Shown in pieces: positions 22,586 through 33,815 of a DNA stretch of 64,000 nucleotides (its first letter is position 1; every line of letters begins with the position of its first letter). The position numbers were made by a program, and so were the translations under genes. A model generated the notes under the pieces. That model was not told the DNA's origin. It did no database searches and saw nothing but the letters and a program-made list of their open reading frames with translations. The stretch is from assembly GCA_029959085.1 (NCBI GenBank), contig JARWIR010000008.1, positions 8,866,001-8,930,000 of the forward strand. Reading direction: 5' to 3'. This DNA comes from Nemophila menziesii (Eukaryota; Streptophyta; Magnoliopsida; Boraginales; Hydrophyllaceae).

Positions 22586-22800
22586 CTATAGATGCACGAG
22601 GGATCTATCAACCAGTTGCAAAACCATAGAGGTTGGTCTTGCGTTTCCTATCTTCAACTTCTCAAAAATCGATCTAGGCAAGAGATTAATACTTACACCC
22701 AAATTACACAAAGCTTTCCCTTGCCACTCATCACCAATAGAAATAGGAATAGTAAAACTACCAAGATCAAGTAATTTAGGTGGCAACTTACTTTGTCATA
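22586..22800 (-). pseudogene. Aspartic protease of element E (active-site Asp lost)
   Basis: A 66-aa frame MPPKLLDLGSFTIPISIG then GKALCNLGVSINLLPRSIF. The family active-site motif DLGAS reads NLGVS, replacing the catalytic Asp with Asn. The protease end (FGRPLL) is degraded; left of 22586 the coding continues only as broken pieces (to about 22400). Confidence 0.82.
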
Positions 22801-23368
22801 TTGCACTACATTCTTCTGGCAAACCTATCATTTCATTCTCATGATGCGGGTGCTTGTTGGTGATATCTATTTTCAGGAATTTCAAATATTTTGGTACACC
22901 TTTGATAGCTTCTAAGAAAGGCATATTAATGTTGAGCTTACTCAACACATTCATGAATCTCTGATGTTCAACCATATCTTCTTTATTCTGCACTTTTGAG
23001 GGGAATGGTGGAGGAGGACGGTTCACTTCTACCACAACATCTTTATTCTTTGGCTTCTCCAGATTTTTCTCAACTTCCACCTCTTCTACTTCTGGCTCAC
23101 TTTCTTTCTCCACCACATCTTTTACCATTTTCTCCTTCACAGTCGTTTCTTTATCTTTCATAATGGGAAAAGGAGGTGCTGGTACCTTCTTACCACTTTT
23201 GAGCGAGATAGAGTTCCAATCTTCATACTGGATAGGAGTCTTTGTATCACTGGGTAGTTGTCCTTGTGGACGCTGATTTAATTGTTTCTCCATCTGAGCA
23301 ATTTTATTTTCCAACATTTTGAACGCTGCAGAAGAAGCTTGTTTCTCTTGTTTTGTTTTCATTTGCAA
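22796..23368 (-). pseudogene. Gag C-terminal linker and pre-protease segment of element E
   Basis: A 190-aa open frame: a Lys/Gln coil (QMKTKQEKQASSAAFKMLEN), an acidic-basic proline-rich linker (EVEEVEVEKNLEKPKNKD) and the conserved RPPPPFPSKVQ, then KYLKFLKIDITNK and IGLPEECSAI leading into the protease. The best preserved copy of this region in the window. Confidence 0.82.
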
Positions 23369-23389
23369 AGAAACTAGTGTCTGTAAAGT

Positions 23390-24035
23390 TTATTGAAAAT
23401 CTAAAGCACCTTCTTGAGGCTGAGTAGGTAGAGCCATCTGATTCATAGTATCTGTATACTTGTCTTGAGGAGGTTGTCTTTGAGCTTGATTTCTGTAATT
23501 CTGTCCCTCTTGGTAGTTGTTCTGTGATCTTGGTTGATAGCTATTACCTTGGGAACGCGGTTGATATGCATAAGTCGGATTTGCAGCCCCACTTGGATTC
23601 GAATATTGGAAACCCAGATGGTTTCTGTTTGGTTGATAACCTTGACCACTTGAATTATAGTTCCCTCGGTTGGAAATAAACATCACAGTTTCTGGATTAC
23701 TTTGACAATGCTCCCAATAATTATCTTGTACACCAAAGTTAGAACACCCATATATTTCTTTTGTAACATTAACATCAACTCTCCTACTTGAAAAACCTTA
23801 TTTAACAGCTTAGGTAACCTGTTTCAATTGTTGCTCAAGCGTGTTCCTCAATTTATTCTTTAATGAAGAGATTTTTTCATCAATTCCAGCACTACTCTCT
23901 TTATAACCTGTACCTTGGATAGGTGTTCCCACAGTATTCCAACCCAACTCATTTTTCACTGTTCTATTCAAAATACTCTTAGTATTAGCTGGTGTTACCT
24001 GTAAGAATCCCCACCACAAAGTAGGTCTAAATCTT
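23390..24035 (-). pseudogene. Gag nucleocapsid region of element E (zinc knuckle degenerate)
   Basis: Broken frames read GFLQVTPANTKSILNRTV, LRNTLEQQLKQ, a knuckle CSNFGVQDNYWEHC and a Gln/Asn/Tyr-rich tail (GQGYQPNRNHLGFQYSNPSG). In element A the knuckle is CSNCGVQDHDWEHC, so E lost the second Cys and the His. Ends at about 24035, where LINE1 begins. Confidence 0.8.
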
Positions 24036-24105
24036 TTTGGGACTAAGGAAGGTGCCAAGGAACCAAACAAAACAAAAAAGAAAGACAAGCCAAAAGAGAA
24101 AACCG

Positions 24106-24852
24106 TCAACATATTCCTGATCTAGAGAAAAGGGAAATAAGACGATCCACCGAAGTAGATGCTCTAGAAACCTCCGTAGCTCCATGCCCAACATTTTTTG
24201 CAAGTTTATCCGCTTGGCAGTTGAATTTCCTATTGATGAAATGAAACTCAATAGGGTATAATTCTTTCGCCTTTTGAATGATCTTCCTAACAATAGGTTG
24301 GATCTTCCAACTTGCTGCTGAGATCCGCTTGATACCTTGAATACATTCAAGGTTATCTAACATCACTAGTTTTCTTTTATTTGTGTAACCTTCGCATTCT
24401 TAGACCGCTTTAAGAATAGAATATGCCTCACCCTCTAGTGTTGTATCACACAAGATATTCATCGTCACGTCTTGAGATGTTCCCGTGGTTTTATTTATCA
24501 TTCTTACTCCGATTCCTGTAGGTTTGTACTTAGCTTTAAATGAAGAATCACAACTTATTATAATGTCTGGATCTTCATAGTTTGGTTCTTCCACCACTTT
24601 TTGTGTAATCCTTTGATTTTCTTTCGGTGATTTGTATATATTCCTCCAATCAATGCCATGAACTTCTTTCATAATTTTATTTGTAGCAAATATAATGCCG
24701 TCTCCGTCTATCGTTTCATTTTCGTGTAAAGACTTCATTTTTCTCTTCCAAATGTACCACATTGTTACCATCAAGTAGTCTATTACCGTTCTTTCATCCC
24801 ATCCCTCTTTGGTGAATTCTTCTACAATTTTTATGATCCAAACAGTTATCAA
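24106..24852 (-). pseudogene. RNase H domain of LINE1
   Basis: Two overlapping open pieces. 24852-24400 has the N-terminal linker (YIWKRKMKSLHENETIDGD) and IISCDSSFKAKYKPTGIGVR with the first Asp and GEAYSILKAV with the Glu. After one TAG, 24366-24106 continues with MLDNLECIQGIKRISAASWK (third Asp) and NCQADKLAKNVGHG (fourth Asp). This is the RVT_3-type RNase H common at the end of plant LINE ORF2. Confidence 0.85.
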
Positions 24853-25439
24853 TATTCTATCATCTTCGTTGATTTTAATCTGTAATGACGTTCCAGCCCA
24901 AATCTATTTACTTATGCCACATGTTAATAACAAATGTTCTACTGTATCAGAGTCTTGACATCCCCATATACACTTATTTGAGTCTGCACACTTTCTCCTA
25001 TATAAGTTATTTTTAGTAGGAATAGCATTATTACAAACTTTCCACACAAAAAGCTTTATCTTCTCGGGTATGTTAGATTTCCATATTATCTTCCATATCT
25101 TTAAAAAGTATCTATTAGGAGTATCCTAATTTTGAGGCCCATTTATTTCAATTTCTTCAACAAGTTTTTGTAGCCAGTTTTAGTATTATATGTTCCCTCT
25201 TTGGAAAAAGGCCATATAAATCAATCATTGTCATTTCTATCTATAATCTGAATTTTAACAATAGAGGGTATAATAGGAGCGGGAAAAATATCATCAATAG
25301 TTTCTTTGTTCCAGATGTTCGTATTAGGGTAAAAAAGTTGTGATACCTTATTAATGTCGCAATTCATTGGTTTCTCCAATTCCCATCGCGTATCAATCCA
25401 TCTGTCTTTCCATATGTCAATGTCCTCCCCGGTACCTAT
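24853..25439 (-). pseudogene. Linker and zf-RVT-like region of LINE1
   Basis: Degraded coding between RT and RNase H. Near 24950-25000 the minus strand reads CIWGCQDSDTVEHLLL, the Cys/His segment found in plant LINE and LINE-derived proteins. Several stops. Confidence 0.6.
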
Positions 25440-26960
25440 TTAATAAATTCCATATTTCTTTAGAAAATCTCTTCCTTCCATTATACTTGCCCAGCTCCAA
25501 GTTCTACTCTGTCTTAATTTTATATGTAGAATTTTTTTATTATGATAATATATCCCTTGTAATAGTCTTGAAGCTAATGTGTCCAGGTGTTTTAAAATCC
25601 TCCATGCTTGTGCCCCTAGTAAGGTTGTGTTCATTTTTTTTAGATCTTTGAAGCCTAGGCCTCCTATTAATTTCCCCATGGCTATCTTTTCCCATGCAAT
25701 CCAGTGAATTCTATTTCTTTCTTCTGAATTCCACCAGAAGTTAGAAACATCATAAATTAGTTTCTTACCAAAAGAAATAGGAAACGAAAATATAGACCTA
25801 TAGTAGTTTGGGATTGCTTTTAGAATAGACTTAATAAGAACTTCCTTCCCTCCTTCTGATAACAATTTTGCTTTCAATCCTTATGTGCATTTAAAGGTCT
25901 TCCTTGCTATCTATTCCAAAGATTCTACCTTCGATCTCTTATGGCATAAAGGAATTCCTAGGTAGTTCCCCAGGTCACAAGTTTCTTTAAGGCCTATTTG
26001 CATACTTATATTTTCTCTTGCATTTTGGGGGTTTCTTTACTAAATATCGTTGCTGATTTATTAAAGTTGATTCTTTGGACCGATCCTTTACAATATATTT
26101 CCAAACATTCATTGAATTTATGTAAATTTGTGTCCTCAATATTTAGGAAAAAAAGGAGTCGTCCGCAAAAAGAAGGTGAGAGATTTTTGGACAGTTCCTA
26201 TTAATCTGTATATCTTTGTCGTATCCACTGCTAGTATAATGCCCCATGCTACTAATAAGAGCTCCAGTCATAACAGAAAAAAGAAAAGGAGATAAAGGTC
26301 ACCTTGTCTCAAACCTCTATGTGGCTGGAAACTCGGAAGCCTCTCCCCATTAAGGTTAATATTAAAAGACACTGATTCAATGCAATTCTTAATCCACCTA
26401 ATCCATTTTTCACAAAAGCCTAATTTATAAAGAACAAATAGTAAGAAATCCCAATTCACCTGATCATATGCCTTAGCCATATCGAGTTTTATTTCCTCCA
26501 TATTTTATTTTATTTTTCCTCTTCCGGCTCATGAAGAAGGTGATCTTATGCGCTATAAGTATGTTGTCATGTATTGCTCTTCCTTTTATAAAAGATGATT
26601 GTGTTTGAGAGAATATCTTGTCCATTATCACCTGTAATTTGTTAGCCAAGATTTTTGAAATAATTTTATAAATAAAATTAACATAGGAGATAGGTCTAAA
26701 ATCCATGAGACCCTCTTGAGTGTCACCTTTGGGTATAAGAGTTAAGAGAGTGTCATTAAGATCTTCCAGACTATAGTTATTTTAAAAAAAAACCACTTAC
26801 TAGTTTGAGTACATCTTGTTTAATGATGTCCCATAATTTTTTGTAAAATTCACCATTAAGGCCGTCAGGACCTGGTGCTTTTGACGCAGAAAGTTCTTAA
26901 CTGCCCTTTCCACCTCCTCCATTGTAGGTGCCCTCGTAAGTTCATAATTCATTGTAGGTT
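25440..26960 (-). pseudogene. Reverse transcriptase of LINE1 (fragmented)
   Basis: Open pieces at 27015-26800 (APTMEEVERAVKNFL, pre-RT), 26706-26473 (MDFRPISYVNFIYKIISKIL, then FIKGRAIHDNILIAH), 26501-26268 (IKLDMAKAYDQVNWDFLL with a palm Asp, then PHRGLRQGD) and 25877-25440 (LLSEGGKEVLIKSILKAIPN, then FWWNSEERNRIHWIAW). The region between 26268 and 25880, which should hold the catalytic ADD pair, is not open. Frameshifts separate all pieces. Confidence 0.85.
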
Positions 26961-27015
26961 TAGCCGATGAAAACATGTATTTATAGCCCCATAAAACATG
27001 TATTGATATCCCCAT

Positions 27016-27396
27016 AAAACGTGTGGCAGAAGATGGGATTACTTAATTGACCTAAAAGTTCCCCTATGGACTTTTCTAAATTTGGACAAATTTGGGTCTT
27101 TTCAATATAATTGGCATAACTTTATCACCACAACTAGGAATTGAACACTCATTTTTCTAGGTGTTTTGGAATCCAAGAGGCACCTTGTGTGTAAATTTCA
27201 TTATCTATTTCACTAGCAATTAGTTGTTATGATTTTTTTCAAGTTGACAGAAGCATTCTGTTGATAATTCTTTTGATACTTGATCGGGGTTCCTTCTTCA
27301 ATTTTTTACCTTAAGGCTTCATCTTGGATTCCATTAGTATCCATATATCTAGCATATTCACACTTAACACACTAATTACCTAATAAAATGCTACTA

Positions 27397-27457
<61 letters not shown>

Positions 27458-27620
27458 CAATATTAGACCATTAAATTGAAATATATCAAATATAATGGAG
27501 AAATCCCACTATTATGCACTAAAACCCTATAAAATGATATTTTGAGCTATATTAATTCATCAGAAAATGCGTTATATCAGTAAAATGTGATTTTATTTGT
27601 GGTTTATTCAATCTAAACTT
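27016..27620. other. Unassigned segment between LINE1 and T'
   Basis: No ORF with recognisable content. It includes an AC/AT microsatellite. It may contain 5' sequence of T' or an LTR remnant, but I cannot place boundaries. Confidence 0.4.
27396..27453. repeat. (AC)n(AT)n microsatellite
   Basis: About 12 AC units followed by about 16 AT units. Confidence 0.95.
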
Positions 27621-28140
27621 TCAAATATGGTTGGCAGAGAGGCCTAAATCCACATTCTCTGATATAATAGCCTAGTCGAGAAAGTATACCTGAGCAGAGC
27701 AAACGCGAAAAAGTGTTATATATTGGGTTAAAGAAAGAGAGAGAATGGAAAACAATCTCCCAATTTGGTTAAAAAAAATGTCCAACATCAAAAGCTAGTC
27801 GATAGAACAGGGTATAAGGACTTCAGCAGAATTTATCAGAGGAATGAAGAGATTGTTTAAGAAAGTAATAATTCGAGATTGTGGGATTTATGGGATAAAA
27901 CTCCATATGCACTCCCGATGATAAATAAAAAAGAGATAAAATATGAAGAAGTACGATATCCACCAAAAATGTTCTTTGATGCTAGCATTAGAAATAACAC
28001 AAATTATTGCCATTTTTATAAGTACCATTGACAAGATACTAACCGCTACAAGCATCTGAAGCATGAAATTGAAGGTTTGAGAGACTTGGGAAAGTTTCCC
28101 TATCCTACAGAGGGTAATATATGAAATAAGGAATCTGAGT
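27620..28140 (+). pseudogene. Gag remnant of Tat-type element T'
   Basis: Plus-strand translation with stops gives TPYALPMINKKEIKYEEV, RYPPKMFFDASIRNN and NYCHFYKYH, then YKHLKHEIEGLRDLGKF. This is the Tat/Ogre gag end, normally a CX2HX3-4GH..CXXLKXEIEXLIXXG knuckle region. Residues are partly lost (a stop after YKYH). Confidence 0.65.
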
Positions 28141-28187
28141 AAGGAGTAAGACCCAATAGTCGGGCAAGAACATCAAAAATAGGGAAT

Positions 28188-28995
28188 GTGATTCATAGAG
28201 ATAACGATCCTAGAGGGCATCTTGCGAATTCGAGACCCAATCAAGCAGGTCATGGATATAAGTTTGAGTTAAACGTTATTTCAAGAAGTTTTAGGGCTAG
28301 TCATCAATTTAGTTATGGAGTGGACATGGTAACAAGGTTGTCTGATAAGGGAAGAGTGTACGACTACGAGATAAATACAATAGCTGGAGGTGGGTATTCT
28401 AGGAATAAAATAAAAAAGTACGTGTGAGTAGCACACACAAGACAACATTATGGTAGGACTACGCATGTTGATGACATACAATTCACTAACAAAGATGCCA
28501 GCTTGCAAATTGTTCCACATGACAATCCTTTAGTAATACCTGCAATCAACAAGAATGGACTTATGCGTCAGGTATTAGTTGACACGAGAAGCTTAGTAGA
28601 TCTATTATACGTGGGAAAATTTAACCAATTGGAAATAGACCTGAAGTCCATAAAGCCATACACCAACCCTATAAAGGTATTTACATGGTAGAGTTTGAAC
28701 CAAAGGGTTACATTGAGTTAGTGATGAGCATTGTTCATGGGAACCTTTCAAAAAATGTGTTAGTACGCTTTGTGGTTGCCGATTGTGATTCAACATACCA
28801 CGTTATCATCGGGGGTACCACCTTAAAAAACTTTGAGTCGTAGTCTCGACATTTATCTAACAATAAAGTTCCCAACACCTTGTGGTATAACAGTTATTCG
28901 AGGTGATCAACAACGCACACGGGAGTGCTACTTCAATTCCCTTGGATGACTAGGCTTGACTGAGGAAGAAATCGAAGGTAACAACAGTAAGAATC
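28188..28995 (+). pseudogene. Protease region of Tat-type element T'
   Basis: Open piece 28188-28427 is a linker. The piece 28503-28691 carries VPHDNPLVIPAINKNGLMRQ followed by LVDTRSLVDLLYVGKF, matching the Tat protease motif LVDTGSSADILF, with the catalytic Asp kept but Gly replaced by Arg. Later frames read EPKGYIELVMSIVHGN and FPTPCGITVIRGDQQRTREC, the conserved pre-RT linker. No RT follows; tandem-repeat sequence of the 3' region comes next, so T' lacks most of pol. Confidence 0.78.
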
Positions 28996-29300
28996 TATCA
29001 GCTACTTTACAATTCCTTATTTCAAAGTTCCAAATTTACCCATGTGCAAATCGACCCAATATGGTCTTCGTCACGGTCTTTTTTTCCATTCAGGGGTTTT
29101 TGATAATGAAAACATGAGCCAATAAAGATAATTTGAAAGCTTCAAATGCTCCTAAAAAGTTTCCCAACCTGAATAAGTCAATAAATGTAAACAAGTTTTC
29201 TTGGCTCTCTAAGATCCTCGAGTAGGGGGTAGGCCAATGGATTCACAACCTGAAAAAGTCTATAGAATGTGAAAATCTTTTCTCATCCCCTTAAGATCAC
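28996..29300 (+). repeat. 3' region of T' with one unit of the T tandem repeat
   Basis: At about 29130-29300 the sequence is the reverse complement of the roughly 100-bp units at 10382-10745 (GGCCAATGGATTCACAACC etc.). Since T' is on the plus strand and T on the minus strand, the repeat has the same sense orientation in both. Cut by element B at 29301. Confidence 0.7.
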
Positions 29301-29841
29301 CGATGTCTCCTTTTATGTGATATATTAATCTAGTTACCAGACATCTTTTTAGAGTTTATTTTTACTTAATTTAGGGATTATTCCCTATATTTAGATAGTT
29401 TCTCATTTCTTTCTAGTTTTAAATATTTGTTACCTTTAGATCTATTTGTGTGTTAACTGTGCAACTATAGGTAATTGGATTATACAAGATCCCAAGACGA
29501 GGATAAGAATATGAGAACGGAAGGTTAAACCCATGTCAAGGCGTTAAAGGACCAAAAATCCGATTTTGGAAAGCGAGAGCATTCAACGTTTGACTTTGAA
29601 AATTGACCAGATATAGTAACCATGTGCAATTGAAAAAGACTCTGTGAGAGCCCTTTAGTTTATGGATAGAATTTAAAATTAGGAGCACGTGAGAGTTGAC
29701 GGTTTGTAACTTGGAGTTAAGATGAATAAGTTGTTAAAGTTCCAGATTTCGTGGCTCGAACCAGTCCACTCCTTCACTATAACGTTTTTTAGTTGAATTG
29801 GACTATTTAAAAAAGGCCCACAACACCTAAAATGTTTTGGA

Positions 29842-29921
<80 letters not shown>

Positions 29922-30912
29922 TTTTTATCATTAGGAAAATTTCATTCCACATAATTTTTATTAACAAGAGAGAAGAGAAGAAAACTTGGAGGAGAACAAA
30001 TAGAAACTGGAGCCCTATTGCACCACTTTTACACCATTCTAACCTTATCATTAGAGTAATCAGTAATATTTTCTTGTCTTAAACATTATTATCATACTTT
30101 TACTCTTTACTTTTATTGTTTTGTTATTATGTATTTCCCCATTAGCCCGAGTTTATTAATTGTATGAACCTTGAATGATGATTGATTGTTTTCAATGCTA
30201 TTTGGGATGCTTCTATTTAAATGAATTGGGTATTCAAATTTTGCTGCATATGAATTGATCTTATTAGTTGTTTATATCTTGATTAAATATAGGCATCCCT
30301 TTCGTACCCTATACTATCACCCTGGTCGGGGGTTAGGAAACTGAAAAAATTCATATTTGTCCGATTTTCATTAGTAATCTTGATGGGCTTAATTAGCCTG
30401 ATAAGCATATAGGTTAATTAATTTTTTGCCATCGATCTTTTATGTGGAAACCATTCAGCCGAGTACTCTAGTAATTGTAAGGCAACCTTCTAAGTTATCC
30501 TGGGGGGAGTTAGAAGGAAGTTAGAATCCCGATTGACTAGAATTACCCAAATTCACCCTCATAAATAGAATTAATCATTGTCATGATAGGGGACTACTTG
30601 CAACTCGAGCTATACTCTCATATCTGATCTCTTTTTTAGTTAGTTTAATTGAATTATTAGTTTAATTTATTTTCACTTTAATCTTTAAATCATAAAAACC
30701 AAACAAATATTCTATTTTAATTTTTGTATTTTAGTAATAACAACTAAATCATCCATGCTTCCTTAAACACTAGTTTAAGTTAGCCTCATAGTCCTTGTGG
30801 AGAGAGATATTATTACTTACGTATTGCTTGTGGATGACCCTTGCACTTGCGGGGACTGATCTCTCAAAGTGTGAATAAGTAGCTTATTTTAATCACACCT
30901 TGGAAGACAACG
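29301..30912 (+). repeat. 5' LTR of element B
   Basis: Starts CGATGTCTCC (first T mutated) with inner inverted motif CCAGACATCT (29337-29346). Contains the family words ATCACCCTGGTCGGGGG and AGTTATCCTGGGGGGAG. The 3' end is eroded (ACAACG instead of CCACCA). Carries a (CT)n(AT)n run. Confidence 0.8.
29842..29919. repeat. (CT)n(AT)n microsatellite in element B LTR
   Basis: About 11 CT units then about 27 AT units, at the LTR position equivalent to the AT/AG runs of the solo LTR at 15459-17152. Confidence 0.95.
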
Positions 30913-30918
30913 AGTTTC

Positions 30919-30936
30919 TGGTGTCGTTGTCGGGGA
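30919..30936 (+). promoter_or_regulatory. Degenerate primer binding site of element B
   Basis: TGGTGTCGTTGTCGGGGA, two C-to-T-type changes from the tRNA-Asp complement TGGCGCCGTTGCCGGGGA, as expected from deamination of methylated cytosines. Confidence 0.85.
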
Positions 30937-31113
30937 CTATTTCGTTAATTATTGTGTTTTTGCTTAGTGTAGTAGAGTAAGTTGTTTTATGTTTTATGCT
31001 TCTCTTTGTTTTTGTCTCTTTTACAGATTCCCAAGTCAGGTGTATGCTATCGGATCTCGAGAAGTTACTTCGATCTCAAAGAAGACGCAAGAAAGAGAAG
31101 AAAGTAAATAGAT

Positions 31114-31810
31114 ATGTCGAATTTGAATGCACCACTTAATTTAGATGCTGGTGGAATCTAATCCCACGAGAAGAGGGTATACAACCACTTAAAGTAGAAA
31201 AAGTCAATCAAAATAAATTTTCTTACGAAGGTCAACCATCATTAAAAGGTAATGGAGGAGTTCCACCCAGCGTTCAGAACAATCTACATAAAGAACAGAA
31301 TTTTCCTGGCCAAGGATCCAGTTAAGTCATTAGGTATTCCCCCTCTAGTTATTCAAGCTATGAGATTTAAGCCTTATTCGGGTATGTTGAATCAGTTTAT
31401 AAGTTATTCAAACTATAGTGAAGCCGCACCTCAAGATCCGGTAGAGCCGTTCAGAAGTTCATCCAGATATGTGATGCCTACATTACACTAGGCGTCACTC
31501 ATGAGCAAATGTATTACTTCATATTCCAATTTTATTAACCAGAGGTGTGAGTGTGTGGTTGGATCGTCAGCCACCTGAATCAATTACGTCAGGAGAGGAA
31601 TTTCAGGAAAGATTCCTTGGCCGTTTCTGTCCACAAAGTATGAGAATGCAAGATCAAATGGATTCCGATAACACAACAGAGAAAGTGTAGGAGAGACATG
31701 GACGAGATTTCAACAAAGGTTATCTAAATACCCACTTCATGGATATACCCCGGATCTTTAGTTATCTATGTTTTACAAAGTACTTGTTGAGATTTCATGA
31801 CTGAGGGTTG
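31114..31810 (+). pseudogene. Gag 5' half of element B
   Basis: ATG at 31114 (MSNLNAPLNLDAGGI then a stop). The open piece 31252-31491 (79 aa) has VKSLGIPPLVIQAMRFKPYS, then NQFISYSNYSEAAPQDPVEP. Interrupted at LSMFYKVLVEIS, equivalent to LKIFYKGIYGG of element A, where element C sits. Gag pseudogene with at least four stops. Confidence 0.7.
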
Positions 31811-33292
31811 TGATGTCTCCTCATTTGTGATAATAAAATATACTCATGAGACATCATTTTAGGCTTATTTATTAGTTTATAGGTTGATTTAAGCTTAGTT
31901 TAGTGCACTTTCCTATTTTGGGTCTTGATTTGTAGAATTATTATTTTTAGAGCATATTGGGTTAATTGTTTATTTAGTGTGAAGTTTTAAAGATAATTAT
32001 GGAGATTAATTAGAGTCCAAGTCAAAGACTACAACTTATGGAAAGAGATGTGCATGGAAATTGGAGATAAGGAAACAAAGGCTAAAAAGATGGAAAAGGA
32101 AAAGCTGCCTAAATCTGGGATTCTGCATACACGTCCAAAGATATGTGTTTTTACCTAAGAAATAGGCCGATTTTGGTAATTTTCTTCTGTAGGGTCAAGA
32201 TAATTCTGTTGCGATTCTTTTGGTATCTTATGGAGCTCAATCCGACCAATAACGAAGAAGATACGCTCAAAACGGTCCAGCAGTGTTTATCTTTATTTCC
32301 TTACGAATTTGAGTTGGGCTAGGAGTCTATTACTTAACTTATCTCTAAAGACACGAATTAGGTCAACCTATACACTATAAATACAGCCTCTTAACACTCT
32401 TAAATCATCCTTGGTGAAACCTTAAGCCAAGAGGAAGCTTAGAACACAAGAGAGAAGTCTGGAAGGAGCTGTTCATCAACAATGTCTTCTTCTACCTTAA
32501 GATTTGTACTTTCTTTCTTTTCTTTCATGAACTAAATTTCCTTAGCTTGAGTTTTTAGCATATATGTATGAACCCTAGTTTTGATTGACATCTATCTAAT
32601 TTGGGAATTTAATGTTTTAAATAGAATTATAATTTTTATTCTCTGTTTATGTGTTTGGATTTATATTCTATGTTCTTGTGGACGGCCGCCATATAGAATT
32701 ACCATCTAGTAATTAGGATACCATTGACAACGGTGTTTAATTGCATGTTTAGCACATAACGTCTAGTATTAGGTCTGATCTGACAACCCAACCTAGCTAG
32801 ATAATCACTATGGTTTAGTTCTTGTGACTATTTACCAATTACAGGAAAAGTTTGCTTAGGAAGCCTTATTGACACAGGTAAATCCTATTTTAAACTACCG
32901 ATAGCGAATTGGGACCGATTAGGAAAATACTATATAATTCACCCTTACATGTTTAGAATGGCAAAACTAGTGGGGATTACATGCTAATAACTTAAGCTAT
33001 ATTCTCATATCACTTCTCCTTCATATTTATTTTCTGTTTTTTAATTCTTAGTTTTAGTTTAGTTAATTATTCTCTCAATCTATCTTTATTTGTCTTTACT
33101 TTTATTTGCGTTTAGTTGTTCTATCTTTTATTTATTTGCACTAGGTATTTGTATAAGATTCCTCTGTAGTCTCTGCGGAACGAATCTAAATCTAAAACTT
33201 GCATACGATCTGTATACTTGCAGAACCGTGTAGTTCTAGGGTGTTTTTGCACTTAATTTATATCTTATTTTATCACACCCTAGGCCCCACCA
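31811..33292 (+). repeat. 5' LTR of element C
   Basis: TGATGTCTCC...GGCCCCACCA. Inner inverted terminal motif TGAGACATCA at 31847-31856. TATA-like CTATAAATACAG at 32375-32386. Confidence 0.95.
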
Positions 33293-33298
33293 AGTTTT

Positions 33299-33316
33299 TG
33301 GCGCCGCTGCCGGGGA
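33299..33316 (+). promoter_or_regulatory. Primer binding site of element C
   Basis: TGGCGCCGCTGCCGGGGA, identical to that of element A (tRNA-Asp type), 7 bases inside the LTR. Confidence 0.94.
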
Positions 33317-33417
33317 CTACATCGTTAATCCTTGTGCATATATCTTGTGCTTTTATTTTTAGTTAGTTCTATTTTACGCTTTTGTTTTTAGTTTTTGTTT
33401 TTCAGATTTAGTTACAG

Positions 33418-33810
33418 ATGGAGAACCCAAGGAGACTTGAGCTACCCATCGAGTTCAGAGTGGAGCCACGAGGAATTCGAGCTCCAGAAATCCAAGCTAT
33501 CAAGGACAATGACCTGGAATTCAAGAAGTTCGATGACATGGTGAGCAAGGTTGAGATTAAAATGCCGTTTGTTGAAGCTATCAAAAGAATGCCGAAATAT
33601 CTAAAATTCATGAAGGACATTTTGTCGAACAAACAAAGTATAGAAACTGGGGATATGAGTGGATCACCAGAGGGGTGTTATGCTATCAAGTTACCACCAG
33701 AAGATCCCCTTCCCACGAAATCTTGGATGGAACCTACCATACTTATGAAGAATCGAGCTGAAAAGTTCATGGGAATCAAAGGAAAGGGGCGGAAATTTCG
33801 TCATTATTAA
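33418..33810 (+). CDS. Gag N-terminus fused to pre-protease segment (element C)
   Basis: An open frame of 130 codons, with the Met at 33418 well placed 100 bases after the primer site. Residues 1-25 (MENPRRLELPIEFRVEPRGI) are a Gag start. From about residue 35 (LEFKKFDDMVSKVEIKMPFV, RMPKYLKFMKDI) it matches the pre-protease segment of elements A and E. The capsid, zinc knuckle and protease are missing, so the product could not form particles. After residue 100 the sequence is unrelated to the parent frame. Possibly untranslated. Confidence 0.65.
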   Translation: MENPRRLELPIEFRVEPRGIRAPEIQAIKDNDLEFKKFDDMVSKVEIKMPFVEAIKRMPKYLKFMKDILSNKQSIETGDMSGSPEGCYAIKLPPEDPLPTKSWMEPTILMKNRAEKFMGIKGKGRKFRHY

Positions 33811-33815
33811 TCAAA

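Larger units (their letters stand above)
17789..24035 (-). mobile_element. Element E: 5'-truncated, internally deleted Athila-type element
   Basis: On the minus strand: gag (24035-23390), pre-protease and protease (23368-22586), a GPY/F-like fragment (22131-21934), GC-rich spacer, small ORF, long 3' noncoding region, polypurine tract and 3' LTR (19353-17789). RT, RNase H and most of integrase are missing. The 5' end stops in gag where the LINE1 3' end begins; the 5' LTR is not in the window. Its 3' half is closely related to element D. Confidence 0.82.
24036..27015 (-). mobile_element. LINE1: 5'-truncated L1-type LINE with C-terminal RNase H
   Basis: On the minus strand the order is end of the pre-RT linker, RT, zf-RVT-like segment and RNase H, the order of plant L1 ORF2. 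No endonuclease or ORF1 is seen right of 27015, as expected for a 5'-truncated copy. The 3' end meets element E gag at a short A-rich run (about 24030-24040). I could not find a clear target duplication; the sequence to the right (27016 onward) is not E gag. Confidence 0.85.

Noticed and set aside
33299..33316. Repeated GGCGCCGCTGCCGGGGA words as a tandem or CRISPR-like signal
   Set aside because: Each copy is the primer binding site of a separate retrotransposon.
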